A DNA stretch of 59,023 bases from Thermoproteota archaeon (GTDB taxonomy: Archaea; Thermoproteota; Nitrososphaeria_A; Caldarchaeales; Calditenuaceae). Location: the NCBI GenBank assembly GCA_030550155.1, contig JAUQPZ010000006.1, positions 1 through 59,023 on the forward strand, written 5' to 3'. Below, piece after piece: positions 1 to 7,341 of the stretch. Made by a program: the position numbers and the translations under genes. The notes beneath the pieces are model-generated. The model searched no databases. It had not been told where the DNA came from and saw only the letters and a list, made by a program, of their open reading frames with translations. Each line of letters opens with the position of its first letter. Position 1 is the stretch's first letter.

Positions 1-1
1 T

Positions 2-418
2 TTCATCCCCACATCTAAAATCGTGGAAAAATTAGGGTGGGAAACGCAGAAAATTGGGCGGATAGCAACTCGCCTAGGGTATATGAGAATTAGGAGCGGG
101 AAATATCGGGGCTATACGGTTGATTACGAGATCCATGAGCGCAACAAGAAGCGCTTCAGGGTAGGCGAAGAGCATAAGCCGCCGCCTAAGCCGGCAGCCA
201 CACCCCCACACCACGAAGTAGATGCTGGGGGAGAAACCATTACCTCGCCACCAAGTGAAAATGCGGCGAGCTTAAATGGCGCTATAGAGCCACAGGTGAG
301 GGGGGCGAAGAAATGTGAAGAATGTGGTCGCGAGGCCGAGGAACTCTACCGTATTCCGCTTAAAGGTTTGGGGCCGAAACTACTATGCCGCCCATGTGCG
401 AACACCGCCATAGCTTAG
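2..418 (+). CDS. Winged-helix plus zinc-motif protein, N-terminally truncated by window edge
   Basis: The frame is open to the left edge, so the GTG at 23 in the ORF track is probably not the start. The visible first 50 residues (KIVEKLGWETQKIGRIATRL and following) look like a small winged-helix DNA-binding domain of the kind found at the C terminus of archaeal plasmid replication or primase-like proteins. A Pro-rich, low-complexity linker follows. The C terminus has a Cys pair (CEEC) and a second pair (CRPC) 20 residues later, a likely zinc-binding knuckle. The gene sits in the integrase-bearing element and runs towards the integrase. I do not recognise the full protein; a replication role is inference only. 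Confidence 0.5.
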   Translation, partial: FIPTSKIVEKLGWETQKIGRIATRLGYMRIRSGKYRGYTVDYEIHERNKKRFRVGEEHKPPPKPAATPPHHEVDAGGETITSPPSENAASLNGAIEPQVRGAKKCEECGREAEELYRIPLKGLGPKLLCRPCANTAIA

Positions 419-435
419 TCTGCGCTGTTTTTAGC

Positions 436-447
436 CATAAATATTAT
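436..447 (+). promoter_or_regulatory. TATA-like box for the AbrB-like gene
   Basis: An AT-rich motif (ATAAATATTA) ends about 20-25 nt before the ATG pair at 466/469, the spacing expected for a leaderless archaeal transcript. No Shine-Dalgarno motif precedes these ATGs. It supports choosing the internal start at 466 over the longer ORF-track start at 385. Confidence 0.4.
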
Positions 448-465
448 CAGGATTTTCATAATAGT

Positions 466-618
466 ATGATGAAGAAGGTTCGTAAGGTCATGAGAATTGG
501 ACCCTGCATCGCTGTCTCGCTGCCAAGAGATTGGGCTAAGGTCTTAGGAGAGTATTGCGTGGCCGAACTTGACGCTGCTAACAAACGCATCATACTCCAT
601 AGAGTGGAGGTGGAGTAG
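466..618 (+). CDS. AbrB/SpoVT-like swapped-hairpin DNA-binding protein (50 aa)
   Basis: The 50-residue product (MKKVRKVMRIGPCIAVSLPRD...) has the beta-hairpin pattern of the AbrB/SpoVT family: a short basic strand, a Gly turn, then the S-L-P-R/K motif typical of archaeal members. Such proteins act as small transcription regulators or antitoxins. The ORF-track start at 385 would add 27 unrelated residues overlapping the previous gene; a TATA-like box about 25 nt upstream favours 466. The next gene begins 2 nt after the stop, so the two are probably co-transcribed within the element. Confidence 0.55.
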   Translation: MMKKVRKVMRIGPCIAVSLPRDWAKVLGEYCVAELDAANKRIILHRVEVE

Positions 619-620
619 GT

Positions 621-1107
621 ATGGTGAATTTGGATCTTCCGAAAATAAGGGCTGCGATGAAGGGGATAGAGGTGGCGATAGCCGAGCTGGACCAAAGGAT
701 AGCGGCCCTCGAAAACAAAGTCGAGCCCCACCACATTGTGGAAAAAAGCCCAGCTCGAAGTGAGTCGCGAGGCCTTGAAGAAGAAGATGGAGTTGCTGGA
801 TCGTGAAGCTCGAGAAAGCGAGGCGGCGCTTAAGCAGCTTTTCACCCAACATATTGAGAATCTCAATCCACTGAAAAAGGAGCAGAACCAGCTTCTCGCC
901 GCAATTGATGAAAAATTAGATGAGCTTGAAGGTCTATTTTCCCAGCTCGAAGAAAACATAAGACAGATTACGCATGTGGGTGATCAGCTCTCTCGCACAT
1001 GCGAATACCTTGGAGTAAAACACATCAATGACTATCTCCGCGAGTTTCCGTTAAACCTCATAAACATTCGTCGCAACATCTACGAATACAAGAAATTATT
1101 GGGATGA
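621..1107 (+). CDS. Coiled-coil protein split by an apparent frameshift at an A6 run
   Basis: Two overlapping ORFs (621..806 and 736..1107) together make one heptad-rich protein. Frame 1 begins MVNLDLPKIRAAMKG and predicts a coiled coil up to about residue 40; the second ORF continues the coiled coil (QLEVSREALKKKMELLD) to a C terminus ending YEYKKLLG. The switch lies at an A6 run at 742-747 (gtggaaaaaagccc). Dropping one A joins the frames. The isolated second ORF would need an unusual TTG start inside the coiled coil. The protein, about 160 aa, follows the AbrB-like gene closely and has no recognisable enzymatic motif. Whether the shift is an assembly error, mutation or programmed slippage cannot be decided here. 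Confidence 0.5.
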
Positions 1108-1156
1108 ATAGGTGGGAAAAGTAGGGTAGGCCCGAAATATTTCACCAATAATAGAA

Positions 1157-2632
1157 TTAGGTTTTGCGATATCGTATCAATAGTTTTTTAAGTAGCTCCT
1201 CGGCCTGTGGATCTCGGATATTATGTTTTTCAGCGAGGTGATTAAGCGCCGCGGCTGTATCGGCGAGCAGGCTATTAAGTGTATCAATTTCTTGAGGCCT
1301 TAATTCCTCATGCCTCATACTCAAGGCGAGGAGGACCTGTATAAAGTCGGGCAGGTCTTGGGGAGTTAGTGTCTTGCTATATTTGCGGAGCTTCGCCGAC
1401 AGGAATGATAGGGGCTTATCTCGATACATGTTTCCACCTATGAGAGCCGTCATAATTGTTTTGAAGTATTCAATCTCGCCGCGAAGAACAGTTATTTCAT
1501 TTTCCAACTCCTCGATTTTCTTCCTAGCCTCGCCGTTAACTACCACCTTGGATGGAAGCTCTAGTAGAAATGTTAGGGAAGGCAGGGCCTTGAGGTATTG
1601 CTGTCTAAGCCAGTCGAGGTTAGTTATACAATAGTCATAAACCGACTCTATTCCAAATTGAGATAAGGAGTGGCCCATCATAGCCTCGGTTGCAATTCTA
1701 TCGACGCCCGCCACGCTGCAGGCCGTCTTGAAATATTTTCTAAGCGAGTGAAATCTGACATTGTATCTGATTGGTTGGCGTCCCTTAGCTCCGCCGGGCA
1801 GGCTTACAGGCCTTCTATCAATCCCCGCCCTCTTGCATGCTTTGTTCCAGAGGTGTAGGGCGCCGTTATACGTTAACGGTGTTGGATTTCCAGGCTCATA
1901 ATCATTCTCTCCATTCGCTTGACTTGTGACGAAGAGATAGCTATCCCTGGTTATGTTTTCCCCCCTCGTCCTCCGATAATTCAGGTATGCGAGGAGGAAG
2001 TCTCTCGCCTCTCTTGATATAAAAGTAATATGTGGAATCTCGAGGCCCCTCTCCGCTTTAGTCAATTCTTCCGGGATCTCAAGCATGTAGCACTCCTGCT
2101 CTTTCTCGAGGTCATCTCTAAAGTGTTTTAACTGCAGCCTCAGGCCGGAGACACCGACACGCAGACCTGAAGAGGCGAGCACAGCGATAAGTGCCCGCGT
2201 CCTAATATCGCTAGCAAGTAGTAGGCGGCGGATATCCTCTTTCTCTATTATGTCCCGTTTTAATAGTTTCGGTATTCCGCGAGGCGAGATATATCTTCTA
2301 TACTCTCTCGTTATAGCCCGTGAGACGGCATCAATGTTTATACCATTCTCTAACAGCCAGATTCTCACCGCATTACTCCAATTCCAGAGAGTCTTGGGAG
2401 CGAGGCTCGACTTCCGCATAACAAAATATTCCCGGAAGATTCCAACCAGCTCATCACCGCTCATTTTCTTGATTTTTTTAACAGCCACACTCGGCGAATC
2501 AACTTTCAGGAAAACACAGAAATCGCCGACAGCTTTCCCCAGAGATTCAGTCATACTCTCCGAATAATCCCGAATACGAACAACCCTAGCAACCGATTCA
2601 TCAACCACAACCTCCCTCCAATTCATCAACAC
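1157..2632 (-). CDS. Tyrosine recombinase / integrase
   Basis: This is a site-specific recombinase of the phage integrase family, expected to cut and rejoin DNA through a 3'-phosphotyrosine. The N-terminal 150 residues form an alpha-helical SAM-like core-binding domain. The catalytic domain follows with Arg in SSGLRVG, a candidate beta-hairpin Lys (ELTKAERG), the H-x-x-R motif in FHSLRKYF, His in MMGHS and the candidate nucleophile Tyr in SVYDYC. A C-terminal extension of about 130 residues contains a coiled coil (RKKIEELENEITVLRGEIEY), which is longer than usual. Start options are GTG 2632 or ATG 2626. The start is about 45 nt from the tRNA-iMet 3' end, the classic position for an element integrated in a tRNA gene. 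Confidence 0.9.
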   Translation of the reverse strand: MLMNWREVVVDESVARVVRIRDYSESMTESLGKAVGDFCVFLKVDSPSVAVKKIKKMSGDELVGIFREYFVMRKSSLAPKTLWNWSNAVRIWLLENGINIDAVSRAITREYRRYISPRGIPKLLKRDIIEKEDIRRLLLASDIRTRALIAVLASSGLRVGVSGLRLQLKHFRDDLEKEQECYMLEIPEELTKAERGLEIPHITFISREARDFLLAYLNYRRTRGENITRDSYLFVTSQANGENDYEPGNPTPLTYNGALHLWNKACKRAGIDRRPVSLPGGAKGRQPIRYNVRFHSLRKYFKTACSVAGVDRIATEAMMGHSLSQFGIESVYDYCITNLDWLRQQYLKALPSLTFLLELPSKVVVNGEARKKIEELENEITVLRGEIEYFKTIMTALIGGNMYRDKPLSFLSAKLRKYSKTLTPQDLPDFIQVLLALSMRHEELRPQEIDTLNSLLADTAAALNHLAEKHNIRDPQAEELLKKLLIRYRKT

Positions 2633-2675
2633 AAAACAATTATGACAGCGTTATAAACCTATCCACCGTATTAAT

Positions 2676-2749
2676 TAGCGGGGGGTGGATTTGAACCACC
2701 GTTCTCCGGGTTATGAGCCCGGCGGGATTCCTGGCTACCCTACCCCGCT
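2676..2749 (-). tRNA. Initiator tRNA-Met (CAU)
   Basis: On the minus strand the acceptor stem AGCGGGG pairs with CCCCGCT, the T arm is GGTGG-TTCAAAT-CCACC, and the anticodon loop CTCATAA gives CAU. The A1-U72 pair and three G-C pairs at the base of the anticodon stem (CCGGG/CCCGG) are the marks of an archaeal initiator rather than elongator tRNA-Met. No intron is present and CCA is not encoded. The integrase gene abuts its 3' end, so this gene is the likely attB site. Confidence 0.92.
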
Positions 2750-2774
2750 GTATCTTTGTTGCGCGGCTCTGAAT

Positions 2775-3551
2775 TTAAATCTTGAGCGCTTTTTGTTTGC
2801 CAAGCAGCCAGTAGAGCTCGTGTCGGGCCCAGGATTCAAGCCCTTCTTCTAGACCCAGTGGAGTAATGTAGTCGTGTATGAATTTGAGGTGTTCTTGGAT
2901 GTGTCTCAGGGCTTCTTTTTCTGAGGTTTGGCGGCGTGTTTGGGTTCGGAGGAGTGTCTGGAGCGGTGGGAAGCTATATGGGAGTCCAGAATATATCAGT
3001 CTCGTGGCCGCGTATGGTGATAGATTCTTTTTGAGGCTGACCGCGTTCTCCGGGTTACAAACGACGACTGAGACATCGTGGAGGCTAGTCTTCTGTACCA
3101 GAAACCTGGCCTCTTCAAGGGCTCTTGCCTCGGATGCTAGCTTCATCTCGTTGATTAGCCGTAGCCAGTCAGCAACGTTTACCGTTCTCCTCAATGTGTC
3201 GCGCAGAAGCAGCGTCTGGAGCTCGTCGAGGATCTTCTTCTCGGCTTCGGAGAGATCTGAGAGGTAGCATATGACGTCTCTGCCTCTCGCGACTCTGGGC
3301 ATGAGGCTAAGGAAGAACTCATTACCCCTCATGAAGACGGGGAAGTAATAGCGCCCTGAGGCAAAGCTTGTTACAACCTCGTTTAATAAACTTTTAAGGT
3401 CCTTGCCCTCAACCAGTTCATCGACCATCGATTGCAGCGATTTGGGGAGATTAAGGAATATGGCATCGTAGTCATCTTTTCCGAGGATGGTGCTTGCTTC
3501 TAAAGCTGCTCGGAGTGTCTGTGGCTTCGCAAGAATGCCTATCGCCGTCAT
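2775..3551 (-). CDS. Conserved-looking hypothetical protein (258 aa)
   Basis: I do not recognise a family. The product is soluble, starts MTAIGILAKPQTLRAAL and shows no signal peptide, membrane segment or metal motif. The N-terminal third resembles an alpha/beta fold (alternating hydrophobic strands around residues 1-80), the middle third is strongly helical (ANDWL-type helices around 120-160) and the C terminus is helical with several aromatic residues. Codon use and composition match the neighbours. It lies just beyond the integration-target tRNA, so it is the first chromosomal gene outside the mobile element. ATG start and a short intergenic spacer make it a believable gene. Confidence 0.6.
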   Translation of the reverse strand: MTAIGILAKPQTLRAALEASTILGKDDYDAIFLNLPKSLQSMVDELVEGKDLKSLLNEVVTSFASGRYYFPVFMRGNEFFLSLMPRVARGRDVICYLSDLSEAEKKILDELQTLLLRDTLRRTVNVADWLRLINEMKLASEARALEEARFLVQKTSLHDVSVVVCNPENAVSLKKNLSPYAATRLIYSGLPYSFPPLQTLLRTQTRRQTSEKEALRHIQEHLKFIHDYITPLGLEEGLESWARHELYWLLGKQKALKI

Positions 3552-3618
3552 CCTCTAGAAAACTGTGGGGGTGGGGTTGTTTATCTTGTTTAGATGTTCT
3601 CGGTGTTGTTCTGGCGGT

Positions 3619-4911
3619 TTAGAAGAGGAGTGAGAGATAGGGGATAAGGAAGAGGGAGAGGACGACTCCGACGACTGCGAGGCTAATAGCAAGGGTTGCC
3701 GCCCTCACCCCCTGCTCACCCAATCTCTTTCCGAGAAGCGAAGATATGGTGCGCCTGAATATCTGTCCACCATCCAGAGGGTAGATGGGGAGCGCGTTAA
3801 ATATGCCCACGTTAAAGTTAACGAACCATATCCAGTAGAGAGCGTTGGCGGTCACCTGATATCCTGAACCACCCATGACAGGATGAATGTAGAGGCTGGA
3901 AAGCGAGAGGCACTCTGTCTCCGCCCCCTCAGGCCGCGTGCAAATCTGCGTTTCTGAAAAGGGGTGGAGGGAGCCTGGATATGATGGCGGCAGGAGATAT
4001 ATGAGGGGGTTCCTGAGGTAGGCGGATTTGTAAGTCTGGAGGTGCCGCGAAGCCCACTCCTGGATATCGGCGTACATGAGCCGGACGCCTATCATAGGCC
4101 TGCCGGCGCCCAGGTCTGCCACTCCGACTCTGTAGACGCTGGTCTCGCCTCCGCCTCTGGAAACCTCGATAATCACTTCTCCGTTATATCCGGCCGCAGA
4201 GATGGCCTCATAGAGGGTTGAGAGACTTGTTACTGGCGTGTTGTTGATCTTGGTTATGACATCGCCGGGTCGAAGTCCCGCCTCCGCCGCGGGTGAGCCA
4301 TCGATTACGCTCTCCACAGTTATTATGGTGGCTGGCTGGAGGCTCGAGGTCAAGAAAATCAGCAGAGAGAGGGAGATAAGTGCTACTGCAATGTTTGAGG
4401 CTGGTCCTCCGGCTAAGATCCTCACGACGTCACGGGCCTTGCCAGTCTTCATCTCCTCTTCATCAGTTTCGACGAATGCGCCGATGGGAATGACCGTGAA
4501 GAGTATGAGACCGCTTGACCTGACGCTGTATCCGAGCCGTCTCGCTAAGACACCATGCATCCCCTCGTGGACAATTAAGGCTATGACGAGTCCGAGCCAT
4601 CCATAAAGAATCGGAAGGTAGGGGTTAAGTCCGGGGATTAAGAGGAGGCTCTGGACTCCGGCCTCCCTCTGCGCCTCTTGCACCTCTGGCCGGCTAATCA
4701 GGGCGTGAAGCGATAGGAGTAGTAGGAGCATGCCCGTGGCCGCTATCACTGGAACACTCACGAGGGCAGCCCACCCGAGGAAGCCTACGGCTCTCTTCTG
4801 GCCAAGGACATCAAACACGCTTGAGAGTTTTTGCGACTTGACCAATATGAAGGGCGGCTTGAACTCAACCTCTAGCCATCTCCCCAACGTTGTCTTCCTC
4901 GCGACTATCAA
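3619..4911 (-). CDS. Site-2 protease-like membrane zinc metallopeptidase with PDZ domain
   Basis: This M50-family intramembrane protease would cleave substrates within the membrane using zinc. An N-terminal cytosolic stretch of about 45 residues is followed by a membrane segment (VPVIAATGMLLLLLSLHAL), then a second with the zinc motif HEGMH (H-E-x-x-H) around residue 115. A PDZ domain (GSPAAEAGLRPGDVITKINN) lies around 200-270. The third zinc-ligand region LPIYPLDGGQIF is around 380, with closing membrane segments. Length 430 aa is normal for RseP-like archaeal members. A TATA-like box at 4929-4937 fits the chosen ATG. A second, different site-2 protease lies at 6.2 kb. Confidence 0.88.
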   Translation of the reverse strand: MIVARKTTLGRWLEVEFKPPFILVKSQKLSSVFDVLGQKRAVGFLGWAALVSVPVIAATGMLLLLLSLHALISRPEVQEAQREAGVQSLLLIPGLNPYLPILYGWLGLVIALIVHEGMHGVLARRLGYSVRSSGLILFTVIPIGAFVETDEEEMKTGKARDVVRILAGGPASNIAVALISLSLLIFLTSSLQPATIITVESVIDGSPAAEAGLRPGDVITKINNTPVTSLSTLYEAISAAGYNGEVIIEVSRGGGETSVYRVGVADLGAGRPMIGVRLMYADIQEWASRHLQTYKSAYLRNPLIYLLPPSYPGSLHPFSETQICTRPEGAETECLSLSSLYIHPVMGGSGYQVTANALYWIWFVNFNVGIFNALPIYPLDGGQIFRRTISSLLGKRLGEQGVRAATLAISLAVVGVVLSLFLIPYLSLLF

Positions 4912-4928
4912 GCCTATCTCCTACTCTC

Positions 4929-4937
4929 TTATATAAA
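4929..4937 (-). promoter_or_regulatory. TATA-like box for the site-2 protease gene
   Basis: Read on the minus strand the sequence is TTATATAAG, about 22-26 nt before the ATG at 4911, typical for a leaderless archaeal promoter. There is no clear Shine-Dalgarno sequence in the gap. Confidence 0.45.
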
Positions 4938-5063
4938 TCAATGCCCTAAGCACACGTGAGCTGAAGAATTGAACCTCGTTTCCTGAAACAAGAGAAGTAT
5001 CACGGGCTATTGTGTCCATTGAATCTGGAAAAATTATAATCGAGGAAGGCCGAGGTGTTTTGA

Positions 5064-5810
5064 ATGAGTTTAGTTGCTGTGGTGATTCCCACCTACAACG
5101 AGGCCGAGAATATTGGAAGAGTTCTGGAATCCCTTCTCGACGTGGCTAGAAGGTATAGGCTTGAGATCCGGGTGCTCGTGGTGGACGATAACAGCAGTGA
5201 TGGAACGGTGGAGATCGTGGAGGGGTTTCAGGCGCGATCTGGCTCCGTGTCGATGCTAAGGAGGCCCGGTAAGATGGGTTTAGGGTCAGCATACGTCGAC
5301 GGTTTCCGCTGGTGTCTCAGAAATCTAGAAGGCCTTGCAGTCGTGGTTGAGATGGATGCGGATGGCAGTCATGATCCCTCACAGCTCCCCTTTCTTGTAG
5401 AGCCCATCTTGAATGGTGTCGCGGATGTGGTCATTGGCTCAAGATATGTGGCGGGCGGTGGATGGCGAGGTGGGAGTTTAAAGAGGAGAATAATAAGCAG
5501 GGGTGCGAACTTATTGACCCGCATCTCAACAGGGATGAAGGTCAAAGATGCGACAAGCGGGTACAGAGCCATCGCTGGGACGGTCATCGAGAAAGTCTTC
5601 TCAAGGGAACAATGTTTTGAGTCTGGATACATCTTCCAGGTTGAGACGCTCTTCAGCTACCACAAACTCGGAGCAAGGATCGTGGAGGCTCCGATAGATT
5701 TTTATGAGCGGGGAGGCGGAAAAAGCAAGCTGAATTTCCGCGAACTGGTTATGTTCGCAGAGTGGTGTTTGAGGCAGTTTTTTAGCCGTATTAAGACCGG
5801 TTTTACTTGA
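5064..5810 (+). CDS. GT2 family glycosyltransferase, dolichol-phosphate mannosyltransferase-like
   Basis: The enzyme probably transfers a sugar from a nucleotide donor to a polyprenyl phosphate at the cytosolic face of the membrane, supplying surface glycosylation. The N terminus VAVVIPTYNEAENIG is the classic GT2 nucleotide-binding start, followed by VVDDNSSDGT and the D-x-D metal motif in EMDADGSHDP; the IGSRYVAGG and GYRAI motifs are typical of DPM1-like enzymes. At 248 aa it lacks the C-terminal membrane anchor found in larger homologues. It starts with an ATG after a GAGGTG motif and a TATA-like AAATTATAAT at 5031. It overlaps the next, convergent gene by 8 nt. Confidence 0.85.
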   Translation: MSLVAVVIPTYNEAENIGRVLESLLDVARRYRLEIRVLVVDDNSSDGTVEIVEGFQARSGSVSMLRRPGKMGLGSAYVDGFRWCLRNLEGLAVVVEMDADGSHDPSQLPFLVEPILNGVADVVIGSRYVAGGGWRGGSLKRRIISRGANLLTRISTGMKVKDATSGYRAIAGTVIEKVFSREQCFESGYIFQVETLFSYHKLGARIVEAPIDFYERGGGKSKLNFRELVMFAEWCLRQFFSRIKTGFT

Positions 5811-6093
5811 CGGCGCCTATAATTAGGCCTATGAGGAGACCCACTGCGAGGGCTGGATATTTTCCCAGTAGGAGGAGAAACTCGAGCATGAAAGCTGCTA
5901 TCGGTCCAAAGAGGGTGGCGACGGAGTGTGGAGAGAATATGCCGGCTATGGTGAAGCCGAAGAAGAAGAGGATTATAAGCGCCAGTACTATGAGGAGAAG
6001 ACCCTTGATGGCTCTCGCTATTCCTAAGCCGATAAGCGCCCCAGCCAGTAGTAAGACTACATTGATTAATAAGTCGCCTGGGCTAAGCTGCAT
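5803..6093 (-). CDS. Small membrane protein (96 aa)
   Basis: Three hydrophobic segments (NVVLLLAGALIGLGIARAI, GLLLIVLALIILFFFGFTI and a C-terminal LAVGLLIGLIIGAV) indicate an integral membrane protein with very short loops. No known family is evident. ATG 6093 is preferred over the TTG at 6105 because the first four residues of the longer form add nothing and an ATG is available. It is convergent with the glycosyltransferase and overlaps its 3' end by 8 nt. Confidence 0.55.
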   Translation of the reverse strand: MQLSPGDLLINVVLLLAGALIGLGIARAIKGLLLIVLALIILFFFGFTIAGIFSPHSVATLFGPIAAFMLEFLLLLGKYPALAVGLLIGLIIGAVK

Positions 6094-6219
6094 ACAAGCT
6101 ATCAACTGTCAGAGATACTTATCCTTTCCTCTGTCAATAACAAGAGGTGTTGAGATAACTTTTGGTGTTAGGGGTAGGTTTTTTACCCTCTTTTCCTCAC
6201 TATTGTTACAAGCGGCTTG

Positions 6220-7341
6220 ATGTTCGGTCCTGAGGGCTATGGAGACAGGATAGAGGCGATCAACGGAGTTGTCAGATCTCACCTGCCCGTGCGTGAGGTA
6301 ATTTACGTGGAGGGCGTCTTGACGTATAAGATAATGACTAGCGAGATAAAGGATAGCTTTAGAGCGATTTACTCGGAGCTTATAGGTATAGGTTTTGTGC
6401 CAGTAGCATTAAAGGTGGGGGACGAGGTCGTCTTAAAGGTCTTACCCTATAGGCCTCCACCGACCCGTAGAAGCCTCTGGCCTTTAATCCTCTTCATCGT
6501 GACTATCTTTACAGTTTTTCTTGACGGATTGATTAGGTCTGGAGGGCTTGGTGGGTTAAGAGGGGGTCTTCAGACGGGCTTGAGTTTCTGGGAAGCCGCG
6601 GCCTATACAATAGGTGTGCTCTCGATTATTGGGATACATGAGCTGGGGCACAAGATTTCTGCTAGGCATGACAACATAGATTCGAGCCTACCTTACTTCA
6701 TCCCAGGAATACCCGGAGTTATGCCGACGTTTGGTGCTATAATCTTTCAGCGCGGGCCTATTCGGAATAGGGATGACCTTTTCGACTTGGGCGTGAGCGG
6801 GCCTGTAGCGGGTTTTGTCGCAAGCCTTGTTGTGATGGTTGCTGCTTTTCAGCAGGCTCAATGGGTTGAGAGGAGCGTTGTTGAGGAGCTTGTGCGTAAC
6901 GGTAACGTTGTGCTACTTCCGTCCCCGATCATCTTCGACCTAACTTACTCGTTGATTACCCGGGGGCCAGGGTTTGTCCCCATCTTCTCGGCGTTAGGCT
7001 TTGCCGCTTGGCTCGGCATGGTTGTTACAAGTCTAAACCTTCTCCCAGTCTGGCAGCTGGATGGTGGAAGAATCTTTAGGAGCTTCACGAGCTTCAGGAG
7101 ATATAGGCTCTTATCCTTTATCTCTATAGGGTTACTCTTCATCACAGGCTACTATTATCTTTCTCTGCTCCTGCTTTTCTTTGTCTTAACACCCATAGAC
7201 TTTGCCCCGCTCGACAATGTCTCCCCCCTCTCAAGGTTTAGGAAGATCGCGCTCATAGGAGTGATTTTGATGGTGATTCTCACCTTCGTTATCTTGCCTG
7301 GACCTCTGCTGAGCCTCTTGGAGCCGCTAAGGAGGGTGTAG
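6220..7341 (+). CDS. Site-2 protease, second M50-family membrane metallopeptidase
   Basis: A second intramembrane zinc protease, resembling the EGY/S2P-like archaeal type without a PDZ domain. About 80 soluble N-terminal residues precede a membrane segment (LWPLILFIVTIFTVFLDGLI). The zinc motif HELGH lies in SIIGIHELGHKISARH near residue 147, followed by the conserved PYFIPGIPG...PTFGAIIFQ substrate-side loop. The LPVWQLDGGRIFR motif near residue 275 supplies the third ligand. Several more membrane helices follow. Start is the ATG at 6220 rather than the in-frame TTG at 6217. Its 3' end overlaps the convergent LarA-like gene by 15 nt. Confidence 0.87.
   Translation: MFGPEGYGDRIEAINGVVRSHLPVREVIYVEGVLTYKIMTSEIKDSFRAIYSELIGIGFVPVALKVGDEVVLKVLPYRPPPTRRSLWPLILFIVTIFTVFLDGLIRSGGLGGLRGGLQTGLSFWEAAAYTIGVLSIIGIHELGHKISARHDNIDSSLPYFIPGIPGVMPTFGAIIFQRGPIRNRDDLFDLGVSGPVAGFVASLVVMVAAFQQAQWVERSVVEELVRNGNVVLLPSPIIFDLTYSLITRGPGFVPIFSALGFAAWLGMVVTSLNLLPVWQLDGGRIFRSFTSFRRYRLLSFISIGLLFITGYYYLSLLLLFFVLTPIDFAPLDNVSPLSRFRKIALIGVILMVILTFVILPGPLLSLLEPLRRV

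Larger units (their letters stand above)
1..2676. mobile_element. Integrated element, integrase-proximal end (left part outside window)
   Basis: The segment has a tyrosine integrase whose start lies about 45 nt from the 3' end of an initiator tRNA-Met gene, and upstream of it small genes typical of archaeal plasmids or viruses (AbrB-like, coiled coil, winged-helix/zinc protein). Integration at the 3' end of a tRNA gene is the usual behaviour of archaeal integrative elements. The element would extend leftwards beyond position 1, so the distal attachment site (a repeat of the tRNA 3' part) cannot be seen. The tRNA-side boundary is placed at the discriminator base of the tRNA; the exact crossover is unknown. 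Confidence 0.6.

Noticed and set aside
456-959. 167-aa and 102-aa minus-strand ORFs over the coiled-coil gene
   Set aside because: Ser/Phe-rich translations antisense to a coiled-coil gene are typical shadows.
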